Origin: an uncultured Candidatus Cenarchaeum sp.
GTDB lineage: Archaea; Thermoproteota; Nitrososphaeria; Nitrososphaerales; Nitrosopumilaceae
Assembly (NCBI GenBank): GCA_958295735.1
Contig: OY282369.1
Location: forward strand, 3,014,983-3,078,982
Direction: 5' to 3'
Length of the DNA stretch: 64,000 nt
A program made the translations under genes and the position numbers. Under the pieces are notes generated by a model that worked only from the letters and a program-made list of their open reading frames with translations, was not told where the DNA came from and searched no databases. Below are positions 48,101-53,025 of the stretch, in pieces; position 1 is the stretch's first letter; each line of letters begins with the position of its first letter.

Positions 48101-48112
48101 CGTCAGCGGCAC
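36137..48112 (-). CDS. Giant surface protein (~3,991 residues): NHL propellers, Ig repeats, ligand-binding C-terminus
   Basis: The start is GTG 48112, matched to the paralogue at 4538 by a common leader (TRTPGRSGSRRRLPP). The hydrophobic stretch ends in LLVGC, a possible lipobox, or is cleaved after HAHA. Propeller groups of NHL blades (GVAVDSAGNVYVADT, VRVFD) lie at about residues 84-387, 884-1141 and 1934-2191. Between and after them, to about 3124, are Ig-like domains of about 99 residues (TISFQVEFGEPVTGF, GGVENFA, GTILVDVPAGAA). Residues 3127-3470 hold two related beta domains. The last 500 are a type I periplasmic-binding fold (ARVGAFSG, GITDYIDGI, TPAYAAYEAVRALGGAL, VTYGIWSVSG). It is probably anchored outside the cell and binds a small ligand or a partner surface. 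There are no catalytic motifs. A 3,153-bp block is tandemly duplicated in frame. Confidence 0.9.
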   Translation of the reverse strand: MPLTRTPGRSGSRRRLPPAAVLIPLAALLVGCAAAAAPHAHADGHQLTVEISTKVASPTDMQNVTFTAKFSKPVNASTLDASDFNVTSGDVVNLRGQWSHNATIGGAGPGQLNQPLGVAVDDSSGTIYVTSKGNNVVRVFNSDLRPIANISASGNSLAGVGVDGSGNVYLPDKINERVRVFNSSLSETVAITASDGPTPVLIPVDVAVDDSGIIYVAGEGYIRVGAYYQNRTYIADLPGWFSTPSGVAVDGSGKKVYVANKGNSTVQIFDLPPDKGGPYVTWINYNGLPIPIFDPNTTSVTTLAGPFVRPGGVAVDSAGNVYVAHRGNADFDVPGAGSIVAFDPAGNLTADIRLPFNIPSAVEVDGSGRMYVADRGSHRVHIFDYAYEFDVAGPAAGQLEVFLPAGSVRDGAGNGNAASNTASIRISGATPTITSTQPSPASAETINFQVEFGRPVTGFNGSDIAISGNASHGGVENFAPASAESYSFDVSPVSDGTILVDIPAGAAQDLAGRNSTESARFSMTYYVPTGTTVSSTQPDPTGAGTIDFQVEFGEPVTGFAREDVAISGNATHGGVENFAGGGASYSFDVSPVSDGTILVDVPAGAAETPYGRNSAAAERFSITYDGPPTPIITATQSSPTGESTISFQVEFGEPVTGFNGSDIVLSGNAARGGVENFANASAESYSFDVTLATDGALLVDIPAGAAHDGGGIANLAAERFSIVRESIPAAAITATRSGLTNASTIGFQVEFGDRVEGFNASGITLSGTASHGGVEKFAGANASYSFDVTLATDGALLVDIPAGAAHDADGNANLAAERFSIVRDGTPPAPEFAAAQPGPTSLAAVPFDLTFNGRINGATFDASDIGITSGNVENLTAAWLGDSTIGSQGTGIGQLNSPTGVAVDSAGNAYVADPSLRRVSVFDKAGQHAGDIDYQFSGPRGVETGGPSGLIYVADTDDNRVVIFDAELQNVANITYPFDRPYDVAVDPAGRVYVADTHNGDVRVFDADQQYVGEIVYPFFTPNAVAADLAGNVYVADTNNQRVAVFDSAWRLVVEVSGAGYARGVAVDSAGNIYASDLAGGGRVRVFDPAGNHAGDLPGPFGSPYAVAVDGSDAVYVADTHNDHIAVFDPGYEFVVAGPADGQVLDVSMQAGRVRDAAGNGNAESNAASIRIDRTAPAPNVTSAQPDPTGAATIAFEVDFGEPVDGFAREDVVLTGTASHGGVENLAPASATAYSFDVSPVSDGTILVDIPANATEDKAGNGNEAAERFSITRNSTLLTPTVTAAQPDPTNATTISFQVDFTRHVTGFNAGDIALSGTADRGGVEKFANASAESYSFDVSPVSDGTILVDIPAGAAQDAVTGSDSIAAGQFSIEYDGTPPAPTIAAAQQSPTGAPTIRFAVNFNETVTGFAREDVVLSGNATHGGVENFAPASAESYSFDVSPVSDGTILVDIPANATEDKAGNGNEAAERFSITHESRVPVPTVASTQPSPTGAGTIDFQVEFGEAVTGFNGSDIAISGTATHGGVENFAGGGASYSFAVSPVSDGTILVDVPADAAQDLAGKNSTKSARFSMTYYAPTSTTVASTQPSPTSAGTIDFQVEFGEAVDGFVKNDVAISGTATHGGVENFAGGGASYSFDVSPVSDGTILVDVPAGAAETPYGRNSAAAERFSITYDGPPTPIITATQSSPTGESTISFQVEFGEPVTGFNGSDIVLSGNAARGGVENFANASAESYSFDVTLATDGALLVDIPAGAAHDGGGIANLAAERFSIVRESIPAAAITATRSGLTNASTIGFQVEFGDRVEGFNASGITLSGTASHGGVEKFAGANASYSFDVTLATDGALLVDIPAGAAHDADGNANLAAERFSIVRDGTPPAPEFAAAQPGPTSLAAVPFDLTFNGRINGATFDASDIGITSGNVENLTAAWLGDSTIGSQGTGIGQLNSPTGVAVDSAGNAYVADPSLRRVSVFDKAGQHAGDIDYQFSGPRGVETGGPSGLIYVADTDDNRVVIFDAELQNVANITYPFDRPYDVAVDPAGRVYVADTHNGDVRVFDADQQYVGEIVYPFFTPNAVAADLAGNVYVADTNNQRVAVFDSAWRLVVEVSGAGYARGVAVDSAGNIYASDLAGGGRVRVFDPAGNHAGDLPGPFGSPYAVAVDGSDAVYVADTHNDHIAVFDPGYEFVVAGPADGQVLDVSMQAGRVRDAAGNGNAESNAASIRIDRTAPAPNVTSAQPDPTGAATIAFEVDFGEPVDGFAREDVVLTGTASHGGVENLAPASATAYSFDVSPVSDGTILVDIPANATEDKAGNGNEAAERFSITRNSTLLTPTVTAAQPDPTNATTISFQVDFTRHVTGFNAGDIALSGTADRGGVEKFANASAESYSFDVSPVSDGTILVDIPAGAAQDAVTGSDSIAAGQFSIEYDGTPPAPTIAAAQQSPTGAPTIRFAVNFNETVTGFAREDVVLSGNATHGGVENFAPASAESYSFDVSPVSDGTILVDIPANATEDKAGNGNEAAERFSITHESRVPVPTVASTQPSPTGAGTIDFQVEFGEAVTGFNGSDIAISGTATHGGVENFAGGGASYSFAVSPVSDGTILVDVPADAAQDLAGKNSTKSARFSMTYYAPTSTTVASTQPSPTSAGTIDFQVEFGEAVDGFVKNDVAISGTATHGGVENFAGGGASYSFDVSPVSDGTILVDVPAGAAETPYGRGSAAAERFSMTYYAPTSTTVSSTLSSPTGAGTIDFQVEFGEAVDGFVKNDVAISGTATHGGVENFAGGGASYSFDVSPTSDGTILVDVPAGAAETPYGRGSAAAERFSMTYYAPTGTTVSSTLSSPTVEAPIGFRVEFGEPVTGFAREDVAISGTALHNGVENFAGGGASYSFDVTPVSDGTILVDIPAGAAETPYGRGSAAAERFSMTYYAPTSTTVSSTLSSPTGAGTIDFQVEFGEAVDGFVKNDVAISGTATHGGVENFAGGGASYSFDVSPTSDGTILVDVPAGAAETPYGRGSAAAERFSMTYYAPTGTTVSSTLSSPTVEAPIGFRVEFGEPVTGFAREDVAISGTALHNGVENFAGGGASYSFDVTPVSDGTILVDIPAGAAETPYGRGSAAAERFSIEYRARASTAPAILLEAASLDLGAGANGRLSLAFDGPATAPDVSSFSGEITVRGAGGAAVALSAADVPSIASGRTGDAAFALDISGAKRVRLNAEDLGQATVSLPAGFVSGLGGGPHAGDQPAALAYAQDPEPPRLAAAALNLARGEGRLVLTFDQAVEIPGARSFGGEIVISGRSGGGDAAVSLPAADVMSVESGSAGDRTFVLLVSDRARSLLGEAAFSDPESTSVSLPAGFATNGRSAHGPERAPLETARDSGRPSLLLAFVLNGSSAAAVYSEPVLAVPSHYANITVDGAAVAGNGGASEAAAYGNNVVISWNADAGAAAASAGSAVGFDLSANVTDAFGNPVENPGEKSTGVREGTGLAGKRPARVGAFSGGPGDPSADAARLGAAAFNAASVERGYSFYVDVSEHALPAGASGAAAEAALRGAHAAGEGPLLYVGPASDIALAGMAGYAEENGITVISHSSAARSLAVGGDRIFRMEPGAAHLARALATEVALGGHAAVVPVVQAGLRGPDYGLLESLGSDLEPLGIQFSAPVEFREGGAAAAPVGAAVAGAAGSRGAGSVAVVYVGSDAELAALAGGVPPGSPAREAAWFAPGGAGAGAGDGVAASPAILADAAAVQLARDTRLSAVQFAVERNGITDYIDGIAAPRGPATSATPAYAAYEAVRALGGALVPAGGDPSLAGGNVAGAAALAGGPLGRTGMDGSGDLRFPVTYGIWSVSGVSAEWERAPDLLRGLDACGIDLEKSALALPELSPGSTSRPVRQTVANIGTGPMPAVSVSATDWTQFRGGDPIPGQLPFSYTEMAVGLDGASPRRADSTPLAAGTEIPGGTPPGGSVDVDFRINLEGLEVLRADSISQTVTFVANCG
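38757..39944. repeat. 594-bp tandem duplication inside the giant gene
   Basis: 38757-39350 and 39351-39944 appear identical. Each copy holds two Ig-like domains (2 x 297 bp, 2 x 99 residues), so the duplication keeps the frame. Confidence 0.88.
40048..46353. repeat. 3,153-bp tandem duplication inside the giant gene
   Basis: 40048-43200 and 43201-46353 are the same sequence with at most a few differences (for example at 43152 against 46305). Each copy is 1,051 codons and holds one propeller group and about seven Ig-like domains. The near-identity over such length means the event is very recent or kept uniform by gene conversion. Confidence 0.93.
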
Positions 48113-48357
48113 GGGCGTTTCCCATCCTTGCCCCCCCCCCCCCGCCCCGGACGGACGGGAGCCGCCGCCCGGGTAACCTGCCCGGGCGCGCCCGCCGCCC
48201 CCGATGCCGCCGCCGCCCGCGCGCGGGCGTCCCCGGCACGGGGCGCCGGCCGCGCGGCCGCCGCGATGCCGGCCCGCGGAATCCGGCCCGCGGGCGCGCG
48301 GGCCGGCATTACCAGATCGCCCCAGCCAAGCAGCACGCGGGCCCGATGTTCCGCCGG

Positions 48358-48365
48358 TAGATAAA
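48358..48365 (-). promoter_or_regulatory. Box A of the giant surface-protein gene
   Basis: The minus strand reads TTTATCTACCGGCGGA, identical over 16 bases to the box A region of the paralogue at 4783-4790. The start codon is about 245 bases downstream in both, so both would have long leaders. Confidence 0.55.
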
Positions 48366-48379
48366 CAGTACGTCCGCCA

Positions 48380-48460
48380 TTGTGCATCCCACAACTCGGG
48401 TTTTAGGCGCAAAAAACCGCCCCGCCGCGGCCGGCGGGGGCATGGTCGCGGAATAGTCCA
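48380..48460. mobile_element. Decayed 81-bp miniature element of the IS5/ISH1-like family
   Basis: Exactly 81 bp long. The inner part AACTCGGGTTTTAGGCGC and CCGCCCCGCCG matches the inverted 19301-19381 element (AACTCGGATTTTAGGCGT and TGCCCCGCCG). The terminal repeats are eroded (15 of 20 positions kept on one side). The flanks GTCCGCCA and GTCTGCCG agree at six of eight positions, a worn target duplication. Its end is 14 bp upstream of the box A of the giant gene. Confidence 0.65.
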
Positions 48461-48477
48461 GTCTGCCGGCGCGCAGA

Positions 48478-48560
48478 CTCGGGCCCGTCGCGATCCGGGC
48501 ACGGGATCGGGGAGCGGCTTGCCGCCGCCGGGCGCTGCTTCGTCCCGGACGAGCCTGCGC
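48478..48560 (+). repeat. Dispersed ~80-bp G+C-rich repeat, copy 4
   Basis: CGGGCCCGTCGCGATCCGGG, then GCCGCCGGGCGCTGC, then TTCGTCCCGGA follow the order of the other copies with more changes. The rest of 48461-49289 is G+C-rich with no gene. Confidence 0.45.
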
Positions 48561-49289
48561 CGGGGCCGGCGGGGGCGGGGCCGATGCTGGCGCCGGGTGG
48601 CGAAAACGTCCGGGGCCGCGCCGGGGCCGGCGGAACGCGAGGGGGGGGGGGGCGCCCAGGGGCGGGGCCGGGAACCCCAAGGGCGGCGCCGGCCCCGCGC
48701 CGGAGGCCCGCCGGCCCGCCCCGCGCGCGGGGGATGCCCTCCCCGTCCACCAACATCGCGGCCGGCGCGAAGCCGGCGATCCCGCCGCCTCCCGGGCATC
48801 GGCGGGGAGCGGCACGGGAGAGCAGGTCGGAGGCCCGGCGGGGCGGGCGGGGCGCAGTTCCCTGCCCGGGCCGCGGCCGCGCCGCTCCCCCATTCCGGCC
48901 CCGGCGCGCGTCCCGCGGGCAACCACTGCGGCTGACCGCGGCCGCCCTTTTTCCGCGGCGGGGGCGCCCGATCCCGATCCAGCAGATCACAGGCGCGGGT
49001 TTTGGGCGCGGCCGCGCCACAACCATGCAAGGATCCACGCGGGGGAAAATGCGTGTTCTTGGGAGCGCCGATTGGCGCGCTTTTTACGGCGCGTATTCGC
49101 GCCGCGCGGGGAACAACCGCGCAATTTGCCGGATCGAAGCGCGCGGGCTCGCAGCGCTGCGAAGTGCCCCGTGATGCGATGCGATGCTGTCGGGAGGCGT
49201 GAGTCCCCGAAGGCGGGAATCCCGCGCCGCGTCGGCGGCGCGGTTTCCGCTCCGGCCTCTGCTTGCGCCACTTGGCCGCCGGCTGTCCG

Positions 49290-49690
49290 CACATGCCGGT
49301 GCCGCTGACGATGCCGTCCGATGCCGGGGCGAGGCTGGCCAGGCCGGCCGCCGTGTTGAGCCGGCGGAACTGCTCAGGGGTCCCCCCGAACGGCACGCGG
49401 AGTATCGCGTTCCCGTTCACCCGCCCGAAGACGCGCTCGATCAGCGACCTCGCCCAGCCGAGCTCCGCGTTCGCTTTCTTTTGGGCCGCGGTGGGCCCCT
49501 TCGGCGCGGTACCCTTGCGCGGGGTCGCCGGGATTATCCCGGGAAGGCGCTTCCCGAATCCCCGGAACCCTGCGTCCCCGACGGCCGTTGTCTCCTCGTC
49601 GGGCGTGCCGGGATCCGCCGTGCTCGGGAAGACCCTGCCCAGCCCGTCCCGTGACGATGTCGCGCGGGCTGCCGGGAAGCGGCCCGCCGG
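49290..49690 (-). pseudogene. C-terminal half of an IS5-type (DDE_Tnp_4-like) transposase
   Basis: The minus strand reads TAVGDAGFRGFGKRLPGIIP (second Asp), then KKANAELGWARSLIERVFGR (catalytic Glu) and NGNAILRVPFGGTPEQFRRL. This order is that of the IS5/Harbinger-like DDE_Tnp_4 family. The N-terminal half and the first Asp are not found. No terminal repeats are recognised. Confidence 0.65.
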
Positions 49691-49983
49691 CGTGCGGCAT
49701 CACCCCCCGGGCCGGCGGCCGCCGGCGTGTTCGGGGAGTGCCCCCCGCCCTAGCCCGAATAGTGGCCCTTCCGCTCCCCGCCGGAAGGCCGCGCGCGGGG
49801 CGTGCGGGCCGAGCCAAGCGGCATCGCGCCCTGGCCCCCGCCCTCGCCGCCGTCGGCAAGGAACTTCACGCGCTCCTCGCCCGTCTCGCGCACGGCTGTC
49901 TCCTTGGAGATCTTGTCGGGCGTGGGCAGGATCGCTTCCGGGATCGGCACGCACGACCGGACGTATGGCGCCGGAAAAAATCC

Positions 49984-51072
49984 TCGCGAATTTGAAAACT
50001 TGCTTGGAACGCTCATGGCAGGCATGGCGCCGCCAAAAAGTCTTTGCGGCGGGCTTCCCGAACGGAAACCGCCCGACGCCCGAGTCGAACCGGCGCGTCC
50101 TCGGGCATTCCACAGACTTCTTGATCCCCGCGCCCGCCGCCGGGCGGGCCCGTTGCACGTGCGGCTGCCGCTTGAACGCGCTCCGGCGGGATTCGGCCGG
50201 GTCGGGTCCGGGCCGCCCCGCGGGAAGGCACACGACGCGCGGGAATTCCCCGCCGTCCGGGATGCGGTCGTTTGCGGCGCGCGATCTGCGCGGCGTCGCC
50301 CCGTCCGGGAGCAGCGCCGCCGCGCCGCGCCGGCAGGCGCCGGAAGAACCGCGGCGCCGACTCCGCGTCTAACCAGCGCGCGCCCACGAACGCCCGGCCG
50401 CCGCGCTCGGGCAGCGCCCCGAAGACTGTCCCGCGCGCGCGGTTCCCGTCGTGCCGCGCGCAGGCCCGCCTCCCGGCCCCGCCCGCGCCAGCAGCCGCGC
50501 AGCGGGCTCCACCCGTCCGCCGCAAGCGGCACCAATCCGCCGTTTTCCTCCCCCCGAAGCCGCGGATGCGCCCATTCCCGCCGCGCGGCGGCGCCGCCGA
50601 CCGACTTTCCCGGCGCGCGCCGGCTCGGGAACCTTGGGGGAGCGGCCGCCGCCGCGCATCTTGCCGCGCGCCGCCCCCGCGCGGCGCGCGATGCCGGCCT
50701 CCTCCCTTAACTTCTTGGCGGGTTCCGCCGGGAACTTGTGCTGCGCGCCCTATTTTTCCGCGGATTCGGCGGGCTTCCGGTCGGTCATCCCGGGCGGGCG
50801 GCCGGAGCGGGGAAGATCGTCCGGGCCCCGCGGCCCTTTTTTCAGGAAGCGGGCGTGCCGCGACTCTGCCGCGTCGTGTGCCCCGCGCATCAGCCGCGCG
50901 GCTTCCGCGCATATTTTTTCGGCGCGCGCGACATACCGGGCTACGCGCGGCCTTCCATTCCCGCGGACGCCTTTTTCTTTCTTGCAGGCGACGCCAGTCT
51001 CGGCATCCGCCATCATGTTGCGCGGGTAAAAAACTGCCCGCTGCGAGCGTTCCAAGAAAATTTTCAAATTTG
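49984..51072 (-). mobile_element. Decayed IS630-type element with its own terminal repeats
   Basis: GAATTTGAAAACTTGCTTGG plus AACGCTC at the left matches, inverted, the right end near 51040-51072 (AAATTTGAAAATTTTCTTGG plus AACGCTC). Scattered minus-strand frames between them parallel the intact IS630 transposase, including an ESRSAKNV-type linker region, VGARWLDAES-type core and a C-terminal segment, but with many frameshifts. It is an old, separate branch of the IS630 family. Neither flank shows a clear gene; 49691-49983 holds nothing recognisable. Confidence 0.55.
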
Positions 51073-51151
51073 CAAAGACTTTTTGGCGGCGCCGCAGCAT
51101 GCGGCGTCGATAGCCGGCGCCGACGGGCGCCCGGCAGAATAACGCGCGCGC

Positions 51152-51400
51152 AGCAGACTGGCCAGGCGGCCGCCTTCTGGCGCAAAAGCCGCCGCGCGCC
51201 GCATCGCGCAAAACGCGGCGCTGCGAGGGCGCCCTTGCGCGACTCGCGCGCACGCGGGCCCGGCGGCGCGGGGGGGGGGCGCCGTCCTCTATGGCGGCGC
51301 GCGCCGTCCGCTATTGCGGCGCGCCCGCGGCGCGGGGGCATCCCGGCCGCGGATCGGGGCGGCGGGGCCGGAACGCGCCCCTCCCGCGGCGGCCGGGTAC
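51152..51400. repeat. Dispersed repeat, copy 2
   Basis: Matches the two ends of 18086-18510 (GCAGACTGGCCAGGCGGCCG, AACGCGGCGCTGCGAGGGCG, GGAACGCGCCCCTCCCGC) with a shorter middle. It ends within about 10 bases of the box A of the 51.4-62.9 kb operon. Confidence 0.7.
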
Positions 51401-51401
51401 T

Positions 51402-51410
51402 GTTAAATAC
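51402..51410 (+). promoter_or_regulatory. Box A of the conjugation-like operon
   Basis: GTTAAATAC lies about 25 bases upstream of the ATG at 51432. It is the only AT-rich block upstream of the operon, which then runs to 62910 with no further box A visible. Confidence 0.65.
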
Positions 51411-51431
51411 CGTACCGTGCGAAGACACCGC

Positions 51432-51488
51432 ATGCACTCGCCGCGACAGCAGCCCGATGCGGTCGCGGGGGCGGGGGCGGGGCCCTGA
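51432..51488 (+). CDS. 18-codon leader frame of the operon
   Basis: This is the first ATG at leaderless distance from the box A. It encodes MHSPRQQPDAVAGAGAGP. Its stop overlaps the next start (TGATG at 51486-51490), so translation of the next gene may depend on re-initiation after this leader. Confidence 0.4.
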   Translation: MHSPRQQPDAVAGAGAGP

Positions 51489-51646
51489 TGGGGTACAAGA
51501 TCACCAGGGGCCAGATGAAGTCGATCCTCGACCAGCTGGACGGGCTGGGCGGCGGCGACCTGTACGCCACGATCAGCTCTATCTACCTTTCCATGGAACA
51601 GAGCGGCCAAAAGTACGTGTACGTGTACGGGAGGGACGCCTCGTGA
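51488..51646 (+). CDS. Unrecognised 52-residue protein
   Basis: MGYKITRGQMKSILDQLDGL and LYATISSIYLSMEQSGQKYV. A short helical protein with several Tyr and no Cys or signal peptide. The TGATG overlap with the leader frame and the normal codon pattern support translation. Function unknown. Confidence 0.55.
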   Translation: MGYKITRGQMKSILDQLDGLGGGDLYATISSIYLSMEQSGQKYVYVYGRDAS

Positions 51647-51683
51647 GCCCGGCGGCGCGGCCGGGGCGGGGGGGCCCGCGGCC

Positions 51684-51881
51684 TTGAACGTGTGCAAGGG
51701 GATCTGCGCCCTCACGGAGGTGCGGATCCCGTGGTGCAGGGATCCGTACGGCAGGGGGCTCAGGCGCTGCCGCAGGTGCGAGGCGTTCTTCGGGGGAGGC
51801 GCCAGGCTCTGCCCGTGCTGCGGGGCGATGCTGGGGGGCAGGCCGCGGGGTGGCGGCCGCGCGGGGGGGCGGCGCGCGTGA
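51684..51881 (+). CDS. Small zinc-ribbon protein (65 residues)
   Basis: Eight cysteines arranged as C-x3-C, later RRCRRCEAFF and ARLCPCCGAML, a zinc-ribbon or rubredoxin-like pattern. The C-terminus is Gly/Arg-rich. It starts at TTG 51684 or GTG 51690. Its stop overlaps the next start by four bases (GTGA). A DNA- or protein-binding role in the operon is a guess. Confidence 0.6.
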   Translation: MNVCKGICALTEVRIPWCRDPYGRGLRRCRRCEAFFGGGARLCPCCGAMLGGRPRGGGRAGGRRA

Positions 51882-52183
51882 CCGGCGGGGCGGCGGCGGC
51901 GGCGGCGGCGGCGGCCCTCCTCGCCTTGTCCGCGTGGGCGGCGCCGGCGGGCGGGGACGGCGGCCGTCCGGACCCCGCGCGCGGCGCGTGGGACGCGGCC
52001 GAGGCCGGGGCGGCCGGGGCGGCCCGCGCGCTCCGCGGGTTCCTGGCGGGGGCGCCGGCCGCGGGGGGCTGGGACGCGGATGCGGGGGCGCCGGCCGCGC
52101 GGCCGGGCCTGCTCGCCGCGGCCGCGGTGGTCGCCGCCGGCGCCGCCGCCCTCGCGCGCCGCGCAGGGGGGCGGCGGGCGTGA
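51878..52183 (+). CDS. Small exported membrane-anchored protein (101 residues)
   Basis: An Ala/Leu-rich hydrophobic N-terminus (about residues 4-20) acts as a signal or first helix. A second hydrophobic segment (LLAAAAVVAAGAAALA) near the C-terminus is followed by RRAGGRRA, so the C-terminal end stays inside. The middle is a Gly/Ala-rich external loop. It could be a pilin-like or lipoprotein-like part of a surface machine, but no pilin motif is visible. Both ends overlap neighbours by four bases. Confidence 0.55.
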   Translation: MTGGAAAAAAAAALLALSAWAAPAGGDGGRPDPARGAWDAAEAGAAGAARALRGFLAGAPAAGGWDADAGAPAARPGLLAAAAVVAAGAAALARRAGGRRA

Positions 52184-53025
52184 GCGCGGCCCGCGCGCGC
52201 GCCGCGCGGGGGGGCGGCGGGCCGCCCCGCCGCGCCGGGGGCGGCTGCTGCCCGCGGCCGAGGCACGTGCGCAGCGACCACGAGGTGGTCTGCTCCGCGT
52301 GCGGCGCCGTCGCCGAGGAGCGCATGCCGGAGCCGGAGCCGGCCGACGGGGCCCCGGCCGGCGCCCCGGCCTCCGCCAGGGTCTCCGTGCAGAAGGAGGG
52401 CGACGTCGGCAGCGCGGATCTCTCGCCGTCCTCCATACTGAGATCCAAGAGGCACCGCGACATACTGAACGCGAGGTCCCGCCGCAGCCCGTTCGAGGCG
52501 GGGCTGCTGCGGGCCTGCGCGACGCTCCGCCTCAGCCCCGCGTGCTGCCGCCGCGCCGCCTACCTGTCCAGGCTGGTGACCGGGGCGGCGGGCAGGTCGG
52601 CGCGCGGCAACCTCGCCTTTTTCTCCATATACAGGGCGTGCCTGGAGTACGGGGTGCGCTCGGCCGGCGAGGCCGACATGGCGGCGGCGGTGCGCGCCGC
52701 GTTCGGCCTCAGGCGCCGCATACGCCCCATGCGGGCGCTGTTCGCCGTCGAGTCGGTCCTCATACAGCACGGGAGGGAGTGGCGCGCGGGGCTGGAGGGC
52801 GCGGGGCGCCCGGAGCACGGCCCCTGCCCCGAGGCCGGGCCCGAGCGCAGGCGGCGCGCGCTGCTGCTCAGCATACGGTCCGAGCCGCTGCGCCGGTCGG
52901 CGCTGCGCCTGCACGAGGGCGGGACGAGCATGCGCGGGGCCGTCGGGATAGTGAGGCGGCACGAGCTTGTCGGGCAGGAGGGCCAGCGGCCGCCCGCGGC
53001 CGGCGGCGGGGGGGAGGCGCGATGA
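52180..53025 (+). CDS. Divergent TFB (TFIIB-like) transcription factor (281 residues)
   Basis: The N-terminus has a zinc ribbon: CCPRPRH at 23-29 and HEVVCSACGAVAEE at 34-47. In normal TFB the first pair is C-x2-C/H, so the first knuckle here is changed. A linker follows, then SPSSILRSKRHRDILNAR, and one cyclin-fold-like domain (LLRACATLRLSPACCRRAAY, NLAFFSIYRACLEYGVRSAG). The second cyclin repeat is reduced or missing. Archaeal TFB recruits RNA polymerase to box A promoters, so this one may redirect transcription to the element or respond to its state. Starts by a GTGA overlap with the previous gene and ends with an ATGA overlap to the next. Confidence 0.65.
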   Translation: MSAARARAARGGGGPPRRAGGGCCPRPRHVRSDHEVVCSACGAVAEERMPEPEPADGAPAGAPASARVSVQKEGDVGSADLSPSSILRSKRHRDILNARSRRSPFEAGLLRACATLRLSPACCRRAAYLSRLVTGAAGRSARGNLAFFSIYRACLEYGVRSAGEADMAAAVRAAFGLRRRIRPMRALFAVESVLIQHGREWRAGLEGAGRPEHGPCPEAGPERRRRALLLSIRSEPLRRSALRLHEGGTSMRGAVGIVRRHELVGQEGQRPPAAGGGGEAR

